From: Methanobrevibacter sp.
GTDB taxonomy: Archaea; Methanobacteriota; Methanobacteria; Methanobacteriales; Methanobacteriaceae
Assembly (NCBI GenBank): GCA_017646885.1
Contig: JAGCLR010000019.1
Location: 1-8,055, forward strand
DNA: 8,055 nt
Direction: 5' to 3'
In this document: positions 6,987 to 8,055 of the stretch, piece after piece
How the letters are laid out: every line of letters starts with the position of its first letter
How positions within the stretch are numbered: the stretch's first letter is position 1
The notes under the pieces: model-generated
Databases searched by the model: none
What the model saw: only the letters and a program-made list of their open reading frames with translations
Told to the model about the DNA's origin: nothing
Program-made: the position numbers and the translations under genes

Positions 6987-7868
6987 ATGAATATTAATAT
7001 TAATATTTCAGATTCATCAGAATCTCAGACAATACATTTGTTAACTCAAGTCATTGAGTGCTTACAAATTGAAAAGACAAATGTTGTAAAGGAATATGAA
7101 GGTTTGAAGGACGAAAAAGCGAAGTCAGATGTCAAGCTTGAAGAACTGAACAAAGAATATGAAGGTTTGAAGGACGAAAAGGCGAAGTCAGATGTCAAGC
7201 TTGAAGAACTGAACAAGGAATATGAAGGTTTGAAGGACGAAAAGGCGAAGTCAGATGTCAAGCTTGAAGAATTGAACAAGGAATATGAAGGTTTGAAGGA
7301 CGAAAAAGCGAAGTCAGATGTCAAGCTTGAAGAATTGGAAGAGCTATATAAACAAGAAAAAACAAATGTTTTTATAGAGTCTATTAAACAGGTCTCTTTA
7401 GTATTGAGGTTTTCATTACAAACAAATCTTGATACAAAATGGCATGATTATATCAAACATTTAGCTGATGATATAGACAATTTTATACAAGAAGTTAAAA
7501 CGTTTGAAGACATTAAATTAAAAATTGTATCTAAAAATGGTTGGCTTTCAAAAGTAGTTTCCATCAAATGGTGGAGTGTGGCTAGCAGTGTAAAAGACCT
7601 ATTACCGATAATGTTTCAAAACGATTCTGTTTTTGATCGCTCATTTTATAATTTGCAAAATATAATGAAAGAGTTGGGTTTGGATATTAAAATTCCAACT
7701 TGTGATTTCTCTGATAAAATAGAAAATTACACTGCAGATTATGATGGAGATACGATAGTAAAGACATTGTTCCCTCAATACTCTACAGAACAATTTGTAT
7801 TATGTGAAATCAATTTTATTTCCTATAATGGTCATACTGGTAAATGCATTGGATATACTGTAAATTGA
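6987..7868 (+). CDS. Coiled-coil protein with 21-residue repeats and C-terminal beta domain, possible GrpE-like partner
   Basis: A 293-aa protein, not recognised as a named family. After a short polar N-terminus (MNININIS), residues 35-118 form four 21-residue repeats with hydrophobic or core positions spaced 3-4-3-4 (repeat positions 3, 6, 10, 13, 17, 20). Each repeat is thus exactly three heptads of coiled coil. Residues 119-228 are mainly helical and include a Trp-rich stretch GWLSKVVSIKWWS (185-197) that is amphipathic rather than membrane-spanning. The last 64 residues (about 230-293) look like a small beta domain, with strands around LGLDIKIP, FVLCEINFIS and GKCIGYTVN. The order coiled coil, helices, terminal beta domain is that of GrpE, the exchange factor of Hsp70, and the gene starts 4 nt after an Hsp70-like gene. 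The GrpE analogy is an inference from architecture and context; no diagnostic motif proves it. Alternatively it may be an oligomerising tether or sensor. Confidence 0.72.
   Translation: MNININISDSSESQTIHLLTQVIECLQIEKTNVVKEYEGLKDEKAKSDVKLEELNKEYEGLKDEKAKSDVKLEELNKEYEGLKDEKAKSDVKLEELNKEYEGLKDEKAKSDVKLEELEELYKQEKTNVFIESIKQVSLVLRFSLQTNLDTKWHDYIKHLADDIDNFIQEVKTFEDIKLKIVSKNGWLSKVVSIKWWSVASSVKDLLPIMFQNDSVFDRSFYNLQNIMKELGLDIKIPTCDFSDKIENYTADYDGDTIVKTLFPQYSTEQFVLCEINFISYNGHTGKCIGYTVN
7089..7340 (+). repeat. Four tandem 63-bp coding repeats
   Basis: Copies lie at 7089-7151, 7152-7214, 7215-7277 and 7278-7340. They differ only at synonymous AAA/AAG or CTG/TTG positions, plus the final codon of copy 4 (GAA for AAC). 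Each encodes 21 residues beginning (K)EYEGLKDEKAKSD and ending VKLEEL(N). Because 63 bp is 21 codons or three heptads, gaining or losing copies lengthens or shortens the coiled coil without changing frame or helical register. The near identity points to recent duplication by slippage or recombination, or to gene conversion. Confidence 0.97.
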
Positions 7869-7879
7869 GTGAGCCAATG

Positions 7880-7911
7880 TTGACTGTTTATCAAAATATT
7901 TAATATAAACA
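7880..7911 (+). promoter_or_regulatory. Possible promoter overlapping a 7-bp inverted repeat in the 47-nt intergenic gap
   Basis: This is the only real spacer in the window (7869-7915). It contains TTGACT (7880-7885) and TATAAA (7904-7909) with an 18-nt spacer, a sigma70-like pair. A perfect 7-bp inverted repeat, TGTTTAT (7885-7891) and ATAAACA (7905-7911), spans a 13-nt AT-rich loop. It could be an operator or a weak hairpin; with no GC-rich stem or T-run it is not a convincing terminator. If the host is a Bacteroidota member, its promoter consensus (TTTG near -33 and TAnnTTTG near -7) differs and is not clearly present, so the call is weak. Confidence 0.25.
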
Positions 7912-7915
7912 TATT

Positions 7916-8055
7916 ATGGCTTGGAATGATTTAACAGATAGGCAAAAGCAGCTTGATAGATTGATTGATAATTGTGGTGTTCAGCTTGATGCTACTAATG
8001 GTTGTGTAGAGAAAGTTGCTCGTGCAATTGGGGCAACAAGTCGTGAACTTGGCTA
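7916..8055 (+). CDS. 5' part of an unrecognised gene, cut by the window end
   Basis: An open frame from ATG 7916 runs 46 codons to the window edge without a stop, beginning MAWNDLTDRQKQLDRLIDN. The codons are gene-like, and the start is preceded by an A/T-rich stretch like the other starts here. The N-terminal segment looks helical and charged; the segment CVEKVARAIGATSRELG (residues 30-46) could be part of a helix-turn-helix or another small helical domain. No function can be assigned from this fragment. It lies 47 nt after the coiled-coil gene on the same strand, so it may be a distal operon member or the start of a new transcription unit. Confidence 0.6.
   Translation, partial: MAWNDLTDRQKQLDRLIDNCGVQLDATNGCVEKVARAIGATSRELG

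Noticed and set aside
7046..7324. Open frame on the minus strand, 92 codons, with Ser/Phe-rich repeats
   Set aside because: It is the antisense of the 63-bp tandem repeat array, and its length results from the repeats lacking stops in that frame. It has no independent support.
7089..7340. CRISPR-like direct repeats
   Set aside because: The repeats are contiguous, with no spacers, and translate in frame as coiled-coil heptads.
7539..7617. Transmembrane helix in the Trp-rich stretch of the coiled-coil protein
   Set aside because: Lys residues interrupt the hydrophobic run every few positions. It fits an amphipathic helix or buried core better than a membrane span.
7869..7915. Rho-independent terminator after the coiled-coil gene
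   Set aside because: The only hairpin has a 7-bp AT-rich stem with a 13-nt loop and no T-run, too weak to call a terminator.

Overview
The window is an AT-rich (roughly one-third GC by eye), densely coding bacterial segment with all genes on the + strand. There is no Shine-Dalgarno-like purine run before most starts; ATGs instead follow short A/T-rich stretches (cttat-ATG, tcat-ATG, atatt-ATG). Together with the low GC, this fits a member of the Bacteroidota best. That is an inference, since no rRNA, tRNA or clear lineage marker gene is present.

Layout: (1) 8-2632, an 874-aa dynamin-like large GTPase with a P-loop and a DTKG switch II motif. (2) 2638-4260, a 540-aa all-beta protein of several Ig-like modules. 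(3) 4247-6982, a 911-aa protein with about 315 residues of beta-rich sequence followed by an Hsp70/actin-fold ATPase core and a non-canonical C-terminus. (4) 6987-7868, a 293-aa coiled-coil protein with a nearly perfect 4x63-bp tandem repeat, a helical middle and a small beta-rich C-terminal domain. (5) 7916 to the window edge, the first 46 codons of an unrecognised gene. The first four genes are spaced +5, -14 and +4 nt and almost certainly form one operon. The fifth follows after 47 nt and may or may not belong to it.

The pairing of a dynamin-like GTPase with an Hsp70-like ATPase recalls, at the level of gene content, the SrfB (Hsp70-like)/SrfC (GTPase-like) pairs of the enterobacterial srfABC operon. 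I cannot show homology to those proteins from sequence alone. Genes 2 and 3 share a beta module centred on an I-D-W-G-K-(W/Y) signature, so the beta protein and the Hsp70-like protein probably share an ancestral domain and may assemble together. Gene 4 has the order coiled coil, helices, small C-terminal beta domain, which resembles the nucleotide-exchange factor GrpE. A working hypothesis is a self-contained cytoplasmic two-NTPase machine: membrane-remodelling or scaffold GTPase, beta-sandwich adaptor, Hsp70-type ATPase and a dedicated exchange or tether factor. Its biological role (defence, secretion, toxin or envelope maintenance) cannot be read from this window. No mobile element, CRISPR array or RNA gene was seen, and there is no gene-free stretch above 50 nt.
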